A DNA stretch of 6,729 nt, from positions 1-6,729 of the forward strand of contig WAJW01000150.1 in NCBI GenBank assembly GCA_015523685.1, written 5' to 3'. Both the position numbers and the translations under genes were made by a program. The DNA comes from Archaeoglobaceae archaeon (GTDB lineage: Archaea > Halobacteriota > Archaeoglobi > Archaeoglobales > JdFR-42). The notes below the pieces were generated by a model. It searched no databases and was not told the DNA's origin. It saw nothing but the letters and a program-made list of their open reading frames with translations. The number at the start of each line of letters is the position of its first letter. Position 1 is the first letter of the stretch. Of this stretch, positions 1-6,456 are shown piece after piece.

Positions 1-515
1 GTGTCATCGTATTTAACCTCAACAAGCACACCCACAGCTGTCCCCCTCTCCTCTGCCTGAAGCCCATTCGAGTTTATGATTTTCACATCATTCACTTCAG
101 ATACGATTTCGCAGTAAAGAAGTTCCACGCTCTCGTCATCGCATGTGCGAATCACTTCCTCCGCGTGATGCCGGAGGTCTTCTGGAGTCAGTTCCTCCAC
201 ACTACTGTCGTATATTCCCTCAACCCGGGGATATTTTGAAGGGGATGGAAAACCGATTCCATTTCCGGAATCATCTATTTTTGCCAGTGATATGGCCATT
301 TTGCCTGCAGAAAGCAGGTCTTTTTTTGAAGAGCTTGAGCTGAATCCAACACCCCTGTCGACTATGGCCCGGATTCCATAGCCCCCCATCTCCCCCCTTG
401 AAATGTGCCTGATCTCCCCTCCTTCCACGGTTATCTCAAATTTCTCTCTTCTTTCTACATAGATCTCGTACTCATCCGCGTTCTTCTCAAGATATCTGAG
501 TGTTTTATCGATCAT
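1..515 (-). CDS. pmbA: TldE/PmbA-like subunit of the TldD-TldE metalloprotease (3' part outside window)
   Basis: Partial gene. It starts with ATG at 515-513 and stays open to the window edge (171 complete codons seen). Translation begins MIDKTLRYLEKNADEYEIYV and continues through a segment around residues 30-60 (VEGGEIRHISRGEMGGYGIR, then AIVDRGVGFSSSSSKKDL). That is the N-terminal helix plus beta-sheet pattern of the TldD/PmbA (U62) family. In this family TldE/PmbA is the partner that lacks the HExxxH zinc site and forms a heterodimer with TldD. The catalytic-domain region is outside the window, so absence of the zinc site cannot be checked; the assignment as TldE rests on its position directly after a complete tldD. 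The start overlaps the tldD stop by one base (TGATG), and a strong SD-like GGTGGTG lies 4 nt upstream, so translation is probably coupled to tldD. The role is cytoplasmic peptide degradation or maturation together with TldD. Confidence 0.9.
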   Translation of the reverse strand, partial: MIDKTLRYLEKNADEYEIYVERREKFEITVEGGEIRHISRGEMGGYGIRAIVDRGVGFSSSSSKKDLLSAGKMAISLAKIDDSGNGIGFPSPSKYPRVEGIYDSSVEELTPEDLRHHAEEVIRTCDDESVELLYCEIVSEVNDVKIINSNGLQAEERGTAVGVLVEVKYDD

Positions 516-1828
516 CAGGCACCACCAACAAGGGCAAACGTTGCTATGTGAGGTGCACCATCGCTCACAGGCACACTCTGTCCGTTTTTCCCACAGATCC
601 CCGGGTTAAACCTGAGATCCTCTCCAACCCTTACGTTTTTCAAGAGTTCAAGGGTGAGGCCTGAAAGAGAAACATCCCTGATCATCCCTTGAAGTTCACC
701 CTTTTTAATCACATATCCGTATTCTGCATGAAACTGAAAGACTCCATCTCCAGGGCTGGTCTGCCCTCCTCTCGAGCCAATAAGGTAAACTCCATCTTTC
801 ACGTATTCAACAAGCTCCTCAAATTTCCACTCACCCTCTGACATGAATGTGTTGCTCATTCTTACAAGTATGGGACTTGATCCCTCTCCTCTACCGTTTC
901 CCCCACTCCCTCCAAGCTTAACTGAAGTTTCTCTGGAATTCAGGTATCCCGAAAGAACCCCATTCCTGATAATACTCCTTCTCTCAGAAGGAACCCCTTC
1001 ATCATCAAAGGGGTAAAAACCATACTCCTTCAGCCCCGGGTCATCAAATACGTTTACCTCCTCCGATGCAATAACCTCACCTGTTCTATTCTTTAAGATT
1101 GAATTACCCTGAAGGATGAGGTCCCCTTCCACTGCATGCCCGAGGGCCTCATGAACAAAAACTCCCGCGAGACCCGGATCAAGCAGAACCTTCATCCTGC
1201 CTCCTGGAGGGGAATCTGCTGAAAGAAGTTTTAGGGCAATATCAGCCGTTTCGTCTGCCATTTCATAAAAATCATTTTTCCTGAATATTTCGAAACCTCC
1301 AATTTCAAATACCCTCTTTGAATACTGCTGCATCAGACCCGATCTTCTGGAAATTGAGGATAGAATTACCCCTATTCTCGGGACGGAATAATAACTTTCA
1401 ACTCCAGAGGAATCCATATACTCCAGCGTTCTTGTGTTCTCAAAATAAATGACTCTGGTGTTTATAATTCCATCCTTCCTGAGATTTTTTTCGATATCCT
1501 TCAGGGTTCTTACTTTGGTCTCGATGTCAACATCATACGGATTCTCTTCAGGTTCGATCTTTGTTCTTATGCTCCCGCTCTCAATCTCCTTTATTTTACT
1601 GTCTCCCTCATCAAGAACGGATGCAAATCTTTCAGCATCCCGAATAAGTTTTTTTACATCAGCTTCAGAATCACCCCTTGCGTAACCCCATCTCCCCCTC
1701 ACAAGGGCCCTTACTCCCGTTGCACCACCTGTCCTGTATGAAAAATTCTCAACCTTTCCATTCTCAACTGTTATGGAGAGTGACTCTCCATATACCTTTC
1801 TGACATCATAAAATTCTGCAGAATTCAT
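515..1828 (-). CDS. tldD: TldD zinc metalloprotease (U62 family)
   Basis: A 437-aa protein with the hallmark HEALGH zinc motif at residues 226-231 (His226, Glu227, His231) followed by AVEGD. The C-terminal NPGICGKNGQSVPVSDGAPH segment (408-427) carries Cys412 in the place of the third zinc ligand known in bacterial TldD. The N-terminal domain (about 1-200) is the U62 beta-rich domain, and the rest is the catalytic domain including the glycine-rich SRGGQTSPGDGVF (352-364). Family knowledge: TldD pairs with TldE in a heterodimer whose narrow channel admits unfolded peptides, and in bacteria it takes part in CcdA antitoxin degradation and microcin B17 maturation. The start is the only one possible: the next in-frame codons upstream contain no ATG, GTG or TTG before a stop at 1855-1853. 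The N-terminus lacks the leading helix present in the neighbouring TldE. It sits 4 nt after lonB, with GTGAT just upstream as a weak SD. Identification is firm; the natural substrates are unknown. Confidence 0.96.
   Translation of the reverse strand: MNSAEFYDVRKVYGESLSITVENGKVENFSYRTGGATGVRALVRGRWGYARGDSEADVKKLIRDAERFASVLDEGDSKIKEIESGSIRTKIEPEENPYDVDIETKVRTLKDIEKNLRKDGIINTRVIYFENTRTLEYMDSSGVESYYSVPRIGVILSSISRRSGLMQQYSKRVFEIGGFEIFRKNDFYEMADETADIALKLLSADSPPGGRMKVLLDPGLAGVFVHEALGHAVEGDLILQGNSILKNRTGEVIASEEVNVFDDPGLKEYGFYPFDDEGVPSERRSIIRNGVLSGYLNSRETSVKLGGSGGNGRGEGSSPILVRMSNTFMSEGEWKFEELVEYVKDGVYLIGSRGGQTSPGDGVFQFHAEYGYVIKKGELQGMIRDVSLSGLTLELLKNVRVGEDLRFNPGICGKNGQSVPVSDGAPHIATFALVGGA
518..527 (-). 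promoter_or_regulatory. Shine-Dalgarno for tldE inside the end of tldD
   Basis: GGTGGTG at 526-520 on the minus strand resembles the archaeal anti-SD complement GGAGGTGATC. It ends 4 nt before the tldE ATG (515-513). The same bases encode the terminal Val-Gly-Gly-Ala of TldD. With the TGATG stop/start overlap this fixes the tldE start and suggests translational coupling. Confidence 0.65.
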
Positions 1829-1832
1829 TCTA

Positions 1833-3728
1833 TCACTGTGGCGACGGCATTCCTATTGGAAAACCATGAATTGCAAGCTGTTTTAGTTTCTCAAGCAGTT
1901 TTATCTTCATTTTTCCAACAAGAGCATAATCGAGAACCTCATCTATTGACGATACAGGTATGATCTCAACCTTCTTAAGTGTTTCAGGATCAACGTTGAT
2001 ATCCCCTTTGTTAGATTCGGGAATCAGCACCCTTTTTATTCCCGCCTGAGCTGCAGCCTCTATTTTCTGAGAAATTCCACCAACAGGAAGCACGTCACCC
2101 CTGACTGAAAGAGAGCCGGTCATTGCTATGGACTGATCCACGGGTATGCCTTCAAGGGCACTTATAACGGCGGTTGCAACAGAGATGCTTGCAGAATCTC
2201 CCTCAACCCCTTCATAGGTTCCTATGAACTGTATATGGACATCCATATTTGAGATATCCTTTCCTGTAAGCTTCTTCACAATTGCAGAAACGTTCTGAAC
2301 CGCTTCCTGGGCTATTTCCTGAAGTCTTCCTGTGGCGATAACCCTTCCCTCTTCCTTGCTCATGGCGGGTGTTACCTCGGCAATTATCGGAAGGACTATC
2401 CCTGCATCCTCTCCTATGACCGCAAGACCGTTGACCCTCCCGATCTCATCCCCCTCGGTCTTGAAAAGGTTGTAGGTTTTCCTCCTCTCAATGTATGAAT
2501 CAGCATACTGCTGTTCTATTGTTCGCGAGATCATTTTGGCTTTCAGCACGTGCTCCTTTCTGACTATATCACTTCCCTCTGCTTTTGCTATGTCTCCGGC
2601 GGCTCTTATCAGTCCTCCAAGATCTCTCAGCTTGAGTGTCAGCTGACCCCTCCTTCCCGCTCTTCTCTTTGCCTCCTTGACAATCTCAGCCACTGCCTCC
2701 CTGTCGAGATGGGGGATTTTGCCATCCTTCACCACTTCCTGAGCGACAAATCTCACGAGCTTTCTCCTGTTTTCGGCGGTGTCATCCATTGTGTCCTTCA
2801 TGTAAACTTCATATCCGTAGCCCCTGATCCTTGATCTGAGTGCCGGATGCATTCCGTACAGGGCATCGAAGTTTCCTGCCGCAACCAGTACAAAATCACA
2901 TGGAACCGGCTCAGTCTTTACCATTGCACCTGAGCTTCTCTCAGATTGTCCTGTAATGGGGAATTTTTTCTCCTGCATTGCGGTCAGGAGATGCTGCTGG
3001 GATTCAATGCTCAGGGTATTTATCTCATCGATGAAGAGAACACCTTTGTGAGACTTGTGTATGGCACCTGCCTCCACCCTTTCGTGGGCGGGAGTTTCAA
3101 GACCCCCCGACTGGAATGGGTCGTGCCTGACATCCCCGAAAAGCGCACCCGCATGAGCACCTGTGGCATCTTCAAATGGGGCGACATCTCGGGCTGAATT
3201 GTTCACGAGAAGTTTGGGGACCATTGCCTCCTCTTTCGGCATCATGTATCTTAGGACGAGGAAGAGCATGGCAGCAGCTATAATACCCCAGATAAACTGG
3301 CCGTTGATCGCTGCGTATGCAACAACAAAGATTACGAGGAGCATTAAAAAGAAGTTTCTGGCCTGAGCCCTTTTCATTGCCTCTGCTTTATGGGTCTCCA
3401 CAATCTCTTTTCCTTTCCCGGCGGGGACAACCTTTATCTTGGGATTGTTTGGATCCTCGGGATTGGGATAGACGAGAATGTCCTCCAGCTCCTCTTTTGG
3501 AAGAAGTTCCGTCATTGCCTGGGCAAGCATGGACTTACCGGTTCCTGGAGGGCCAATGAGCATCACATGTCTCTTCTGGATGGAGGCTTTTTTGATAATC
3601 TCCACTGCATGATCCTGCCCGATAACCTGATCCACAAGTTTTTTCGGGATCTCCAGCTCTGCGGTTGTGTTGAACTGAAGATTTCCCACCAGCTCGTCAA
3701 CCGATTCTTTCTCCTCGTTCATGGCCAT
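1833..3728 (-). CDS. lonB: Archaeal membrane-anchored ATP-dependent Lon protease (LonB type)
   Basis: A 631-aa AAA+ serine protease. Walker A is GPPGTGKS at residues 59-66. Two hydrophobic segments (about 126-140 and 145-160) form a membrane hairpin inserted between Walker A and Walker B, diagnostic of archaeal LonB. Walker B is GVLFIDEI at 229-236, sensor Asn286 lies in AAGNFD, and a candidate arginine finger falls within 298-302 (RSRIR). The C-terminal Lon proteolytic domain (about 425-610) has EGDSAS with catalytic Ser512 and GGISQKIEAA with Lys555, the 43-residue Ser-Lys spacing of the family. It lacks the long N-terminal substrate domain of bacterial LonA. It degrades misfolded and regulatory proteins at the cytoplasmic face of the membrane. 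ATG codons occur at 3728-3726 and 3722-3720; the first is used here, and the choice changes only two residues. No SD is visible; a promoter about 30 nt upstream suggests a very short leader. tldD and tldE follow in the same operon. Confidence 0.97.
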   Translation of the reverse strand: MAMNEEKESVDELVGNLQFNTTAELEIPKKLVDQVIGQDHAVEIIKKASIQKRHVMLIGPPGTGKSMLAQAMTELLPKEELEDILVYPNPEDPNNPKIKVVPAGKGKEIVETHKAEAMKRAQARNFFLMLLVIFVVAYAAINGQFIWGIIAAAMLFLVLRYMMPKEEAMVPKLLVNNSARDVAPFEDATGAHAGALFGDVRHDPFQSGGLETPAHERVEAGAIHKSHKGVLFIDEINTLSIESQQHLLTAMQEKKFPITGQSERSSGAMVKTEPVPCDFVLVAAGNFDALYGMHPALRSRIRGYGYEVYMKDTMDDTAENRRKLVRFVAQEVVKDGKIPHLDREAVAEIVKEAKRRAGRRGQLTLKLRDLGGLIRAAGDIAKAEGSDIVRKEHVLKAKMISRTIEQQYADSYIERRKTYNLFKTEGDEIGRVNGLAVIGEDAGIVLPIIAEVTPAMSKEEGRVIATGRLQEIAQEAVQNVSAIVKKLTGKDISNMDVHIQFIGTYEGVEGDSASISVATAVISALEGIPVDQSIAMTGSLSVRGDVLPVGGISQKIEAAAQAGIKRVLIPESNKGDINVDPETLKKVEIIPVSSIDEVLDYALVGKMKIKLLEKLKQLAIHGFPIGMPSPQ

Positions 3729-3755
3729 GAATGGTTAAACATTTAATAATCTACA

Positions 3756-3772
3756 GGTATTAAACTTTTCGA
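3756..3772 (-). promoter_or_regulatory. Predicted archaeal promoter (BRE/TATA) of the lonB-tldD-tldE operon
   Basis: On the minus strand, CGAAAAG (3771-3765) followed by TTTAATA (3764-3758) matches a purine-rich BRE plus TATA box. The usual spacing of about 25 bp places the transcript start near 3735, only some 7 nt before the lonB ATG. This agrees with the absence of an SD there. A second AT-rich run (TTATTAAAT, about 3750-3742) lies nearer the ATG but is too close to act as the TATA box for a start upstream of that ATG. Confidence 0.5.
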
Positions 3773-3829
3773 TGATCGGAAGGAAATTTCACGATTGTAG
3801 AATTTATTTCCATCTGATTTCATCTTCAC

Positions 3830-4075
3830 CTATGAGGACTCCAGCAGTTCAATTCCATCCTGTGTTAGTTTTAACACACCATCCTCCTCAATAACAAAAC
3901 CGTTCTGTATGAGAAAATCAAGATTGAATTTGAGGAGAAAATCGTCCAGATCCAGCTCTTTTTTTAATTCGTCCCTTGATTTACCGAATACACCTATGGC
4001 ATGAACTATCTTTCTCCGTGTGGGGTTCAGTGAGGCCTTGAACAGTCTCTCATGGTGAGATTTATTTCTTTCCAT
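3830..4075 (-). CDS. Small winged helix-turn-helix DNA-binding protein
   Basis: An 81-aa soluble protein that looks like a single winged-helix domain. An N-terminal helix (about 8-15) leads into LNPTRRKIVHAIGVFGKSRD (16-35), the typical first helices of ArsR/MarR-like archaeal regulators. Next come a second helix (DELKKEL, 35-41) and a recognition-type helix ending DFLLKFNLDFLIQNGFV (45-61). The wing is EEDGVLKL (63-70), followed by the short C-terminal helix TQDGIELLES. It has no visible ligand- or metal-binding domain, although two adjacent histidines occur at positions 7-8. It starts with ATG at 4075-4073; GGTG at 4084-4081 is a modest SD with 5-nt spacing. It is divergent from the XTP pyrophosphatase gene (50 bp between starts) and lies about 100 bp upstream of lonB on the same strand, so it could regulate either side or itself. 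The fold is fairly clear; the target is unknown, and I do not recognise a named family. Confidence 0.8.
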   Translation of the reverse strand: MERNKSHHERLFKASLNPTRRKIVHAIGVFGKSRDELKKELDLDDFLLKFNLDFLIQNGFVIEEDGVLKLTQDGIELLESS

Positions 4076-4096
4076 TTCAACACCGGCAGTATTTTC

Positions 4097-4104
4097 TATT
4101 AATA
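4097..4104 (+). promoter_or_regulatory. Candidate TATA box of the XTPase-S15-GAN-Pcc1 operon
   Basis: TATTAATA, a perfect 8-bp palindrome, lies centred about 25 bp upstream of the ATG at 4126. Used as a TATA box it would start transcription at or very near that ATG, giving a leaderless mRNA. This fits the lack of an SD before the start. The upstream BRE position is not purine-rich, so the match is only moderate. Confidence 0.4.
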
Positions 4105-4106
4105 TT

Positions 4107-4122
4107 GAGATATAACACTTTC
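4107..4122 (-). promoter_or_regulatory. Candidate BRE/TATA promoter of the winged-helix gene
   Basis: On the minus strand CGAAAGT (4122-4116) precedes GTTATATCT (about 4116-4108). This resembles the BRE/TATA arrangement in front of lonB. The expected transcript start is near 4085, leaving roughly a 10-nt leader that would just contain the GGTG at 4084-4081. It lies inside the start region of the divergent gene, so the two promoters overlap and may compete. Confidence 0.45.
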
Positions 4123-4125
4123 GTG

Positions 4126-4683
4126 ATGAGGGAAGTCTATTTCATAACCTCCAATCCCGGCAAGTACAGAGAGGTTAAAAGAATAGGAGAAGAAAAGGGA
4201 ATCGAAATACACTGGATTGAGATGGAATATTATGAACCACAGGGAGAATCTCTGGAGTACATAGCTGAAAAAAGTGCAGAAATAATAAAGGAGAGGCTGA
4301 AAAAGCCGTTTATCATCGAGGATTCAGGGTTGTTCATTGAAAAACTGAAAGGTTTTCCCGGGGTGTATTCATCCTATGTATTCAAAACGCTGGGTAACGA
4401 GGGAATTCTGAAGCTCATGAAGGGTGTGGAAAACAGAAATGCTGTATTCAGGAGTGTTGTTGCCTACTGTGATAAGGACAGAATAAGACTTTTTTCAGGA
4501 GAGGTCAGAGGGGTAATAGCTCACGAACAGAGGGGGAGAGGAGGATTCGGGTATGACCCAATCTTCGAGGTGAATGGGAGAACCCTTGCAGAAATGGGAA
4601 AGGACAAGGATAGAGTATCTCACAGAAGAAAGGCTATGGAAAAGTTTTTAAAGTGGTACATGAATCGGTCTGAAAGCGGGTGA
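4126..4683 (+). CDS. XTP/dITP pyrophosphatase (Ham1/RdgB family)
   Basis: A 185-aa non-canonical purine NTP pyrophosphatase that hydrolyses dITP, ITP and XTP to the monophosphate and pyrophosphate, keeping deaminated purines out of DNA and RNA. Family motifs are complete: TSNPGK at residues 8-13 (Asn10, Lys13), the metal-binding IEDSGL at 64-69 with Glu65 and Asp66, FPGVYSS (77-83), the base-pocket GRGGFGYDPIF (137-147) and the C-terminal SHRRKA (165-170). The length equals that of other archaeal Ham1 proteins. The frame can be extended to a TTG at 4105, but ATG at 4126 is chosen because MREVYFITSNPGK matches the usual N-terminus, where the first strand starts almost at once. It is the first gene of an operon, with rps15 starting 4 nt after its stop. 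Its last codons and stop contain the SD for rps15. Confidence 0.96.
   Translation: MREVYFITSNPGKYREVKRIGEEKGIEIHWIEMEYYEPQGESLEYIAEKSAEIIKERLKKPFIIEDSGLFIEKLKGFPGVYSSYVFKTLGNEGILKLMKGVENRNAVFRSVVAYCDKDRIRLFSGEVRGVIAHEQRGRGGFGYDPIFEVNGRTLAEMGKDKDRVSHRRKAMEKFLKWYMNRSESG
4678..4683 (+). promoter_or_regulatory. Shine-Dalgarno of the S15 gene
   Basis: GGGTGA spans the final glycine codon and the TGA stop of the preceding pyrophosphatase gene and ends 4 nt before the S15 ATG at 4688. It matches the archaeal SD core GGTGA, so S15 is translated from an internal SD within the operon, unlike the apparently leaderless first gene. Confidence 0.65.
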
Positions 4684-4687
4684 AAAG

Positions 4688-5146
4688 ATGGCAAGGATGC
4701 ACGCAAGAAGGAAGGGAAAATCAGGATCCAAGAGGGTTTACAGGGATTCGCCTCCTGAATGGGTTGATCTGACCCCTGAAAAAGTTGAAAAAAAGGTTAT
4801 TGAACTTTTTGAAATGGGGTACCAGACCAGCCAGATAGGTATGATTCTCAGAGATACCTACGGAATACCATCGGTCAGACAGATCACAGGAAAGAGAATC
4901 ACACAGATTTTGAAGGAGAATGGTAAGGAAATAACAATTCCTGAGGATCTGAGAAATCTCATGGTAAAGGCCCTGAGGTTGAGGGAGCATCTTCAGGAGC
5001 ACAGGAAGGACATTCACAATAAGAGAGGTCTTCAGCTCACAGAGGCGAAAATTCACAGGCTTGTGAAGTATTACAAGGGAGAGGGAGTTCTTCCAGAAGA
5101 CTGGAAGTACGATCCGGAAAAGATAAAAATAATCCTCACACGTTAG
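4688..5146 (+). CDS. rps15: 30S ribosomal protein S15 (uS15, archaeal type)
   Basis: A 152-aa small-subunit protein that binds the central domain of 16S rRNA and helps assemble the platform. It has the archaeal/eukaryotic N-terminal extension MARMHARRKGKSGSK (1-15), absent from bacterial S15 of about 89 aa. This is followed by PPEWVDLTPEKV (22-33), the signature SQIGMILRDTYGIP (48-61) and ITGKRITQILKENG (66-79). The S15 core follows: DLRNLMVKALRLREHLQEH (87-105) and the RNA-binding IHRLVKYYK (122-130), ending VLPEDWKYDP as in eukaryotic S13. It is highly basic at the N-terminus. The gene lies between the XTP pyrophosphatase (4 nt upstream) and a RecJ-like nuclease whose GTG start overlaps its TAG stop by one base. 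Identification is certain. Confidence 0.99.
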   Translation: MARMHARRKGKSGSKRVYRDSPPEWVDLTPEKVEKKVIELFEMGYQTSQIGMILRDTYGIPSVRQITGKRITQILKENGKEITIPEDLRNLMVKALRLREHLQEHRKDIHNKRGLQLTEAKIHRLVKYYKGEGVLPEDWKYDPEKIKIILTR

Positions 5147-6456
5147 TGCCAATGCTTGAAATTCTGAATGAATATATAAAGGAAGCCATAGGATACATCA
5201 GGAAACACAAATTCATCAGAATTTTCTCCCATTATGATACTGACGGAATAGCGTCAGCGGTAATCATGGTCAGGGCTCTCCTGAGGAAAAATATCCCCTT
5301 TCATCTGAGTTTTTTAAAGAGACTTGATCGCGAGGTTGTCGGAACCATAGATGCGGATGAAGGAGACCTTGTGGTCTTCCTCGACATGGGAAGTGGCCAT
5401 GGGGAGGTTCTGAAAGAAATTGAGGGAGATGTGCTTGTGATAGATCACCACTATCCTCGGGATAACCCGAAATGCGTTCATGTGAATCCGTATCTCGGTG
5501 GAATCGATGGAGCAATTGAACTCTCTTCCGCCGGAACCACATATCTCCTTGCCAGGATGATGGGGGATAATCTTGATCTTTCCTCATTTGCCATAATCGG
5601 GGCTCTCGGAGATAAGCAGAAGATGAGCGGTGTTAATAAAATAATACTGGATGAGGCCGAATCCACGGGATATGTGAGAAAAGGTGAGGGAATCCCTCTG
5701 TACAGTATGAAAGTAAAAGAAGCCCTTGAACTCTCAACAGAGCCATATCTGGGATTTTACGGAAATGAGGAGGAACTGGATGCCTTTCTATCGAGGATTG
5801 GTGTGGATGGGGAAAAAAGTGTTGATGAGCTGGACACGGATGAGAGGCGGAGGCTCTCCAATGGCATTGTCCTGAGAATTCTTAAAAGAAACTCCTTTGA
5901 GGGTGTGGTGGATGAACTCATGACAAGGAACTTTGTCCTGCCCGGAGAGGTGATACAGAACGCAACCATGCTTGCTGATGTGATAAATTCATGCGGGAGA
6001 ATGGGTCTTTACGGAGTTGCAGTTGGGCTGTCTCTTGGAGACAGAAAATACTGTAAGAAAGGAATCGATGTGTTCAGAAGTTTCCAGATAAAGCTCCTTG
6101 AGAAAATCAGGGAGTGCGAGGATAAGGTGGTTGAGGGACAGAACATCAGATATTTGATTCTGAACAATTCATATACAACTGGCCCTCTTGCCACAGTCCT
6201 GTCGAGGTACATGTTTTCAGACAGGCCTTTTCTTGTTGTCAATGTTAAGAAAAATATAGTTAAAAGCTCCGTAAGGGGCAATCTGAAGCTCGTTGAAAAG
6301 GGTCTGGATCTCGGGCTTGTGATGAAAGAGGCCGGAGAGAGTGTGGGAGGGACTGGAGGAGGACACAATGTTGCAGCTGCAGCCACATTTGAGCCGGGAA
6401 GGGAGCTTGAGTTTGTTAAAAAAGTGGATGAGCTATGCGGGAAAATGATGAACTGA
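5146..6456 (+). CDS. Archaeal RecJ-like DHH phosphoesterase, probable GINS-associated nuclease (GAN)
   Basis: A 436-aa DHH-DHHA1 protein. All catalytic motifs are present: HYDTDGIASA (29-38, Asp31 and Asp33), VVFLDMGSG with Asp80, VIDHH (98-102) and GALGDKQ with Asp156; the DHHA1 nucleic-acid-binding motif GGTGGGH lies at 401-407. It should therefore be an active Mn/Mg-dependent single-strand exonuclease and not a Cdc45-like inactive relative. In Thermococcales the protein of this type (GAN) binds the GINS complex of the replicative CMG helicase, and its gene lies near rps15 and the S3Ae gene, as here; the GAN identification is inferred from that family and context. Archaea have other RecJ-like paralogues, which remain an alternative. 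The start is either GTG at 5146, overlapping the S15 stop, or ATG at 5152, shorter by two residues; neither has a clear SD. The 3' end overlaps the next gene by 22 nt. Confidence 0.9.
   Translation: MPMLEILNEYIKEAIGYIRKHKFIRIFSHYDTDGIASAVIMVRALLRKNIPFHLSFLKRLDREVVGTIDADEGDLVVFLDMGSGHGEVLKEIEGDVLVIDHHYPRDNPKCVHVNPYLGGIDGAIELSSAGTTYLLARMMGDNLDLSSFAIIGALGDKQKMSGVNKIILDEAESTGYVRKGEGIPLYSMKVKEALELSTEPYLGFYGNEEELDAFLSRIGVDGEKSVDELDTDERRRLSNGIVLRILKRNSFEGVVDELMTRNFVLPGEVIQNATMLADVINSCGRMGLYGVAVGLSLGDRKYCKKGIDVFRSFQIKLLEKIRECEDKVVEGQNIRYLILNNSYTTGPLATVLSRYMFSDRPFLVVNVKKNIVKSSVRGNLKLVEKGLDLGLVMKEAGESVGGTGGGHNVAAAATFEPGRELEFVKKVDELCGKMMN

Noticed and set aside
143..343. 66-aa open frame on the plus strand opposite tldE
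   Set aside because: The reverse strand encodes a clear TldE N-terminus across the same bases.
3390..3746. 118-aa open frame on the plus strand opposite lonB
   Set aside because: It is antisense to the well-conserved AAA+ region of Lon, has no recognisable motif and no promoter or SD, so it is a coding shadow.
3782..3811. Inverted pair GGAAAT/ATTTCC as a hairpin terminator of the winged-helix gene
   Set aside because: The arms are only 6 bp with an 18-nt loop and no T tract follows in the transcript direction, so it is listed only as a weak possible regulatory element.
4105..4125. TTG-initiated extension of the XTP pyrophosphatase by seven residues
   Set aside because: The family starts almost directly at the first strand (MREVYFITSN), ATG at 4126 is in frame, and the extension overlaps the predicted promoter region.
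4721..5152. 143-aa open frame on the minus strand opposite S15
   Set aside because: It fully overlaps the certain S15 gene and has no family features; it is a by-product of S15 codon use.
6009..6386. 125-aa open frame on the minus strand opposite the DHHA1 part of the nuclease
   Set aside because: It is low-complexity, rich in Ser, Thr and Pro, antisense to conserved DHHA1 motifs, and has no start signals.
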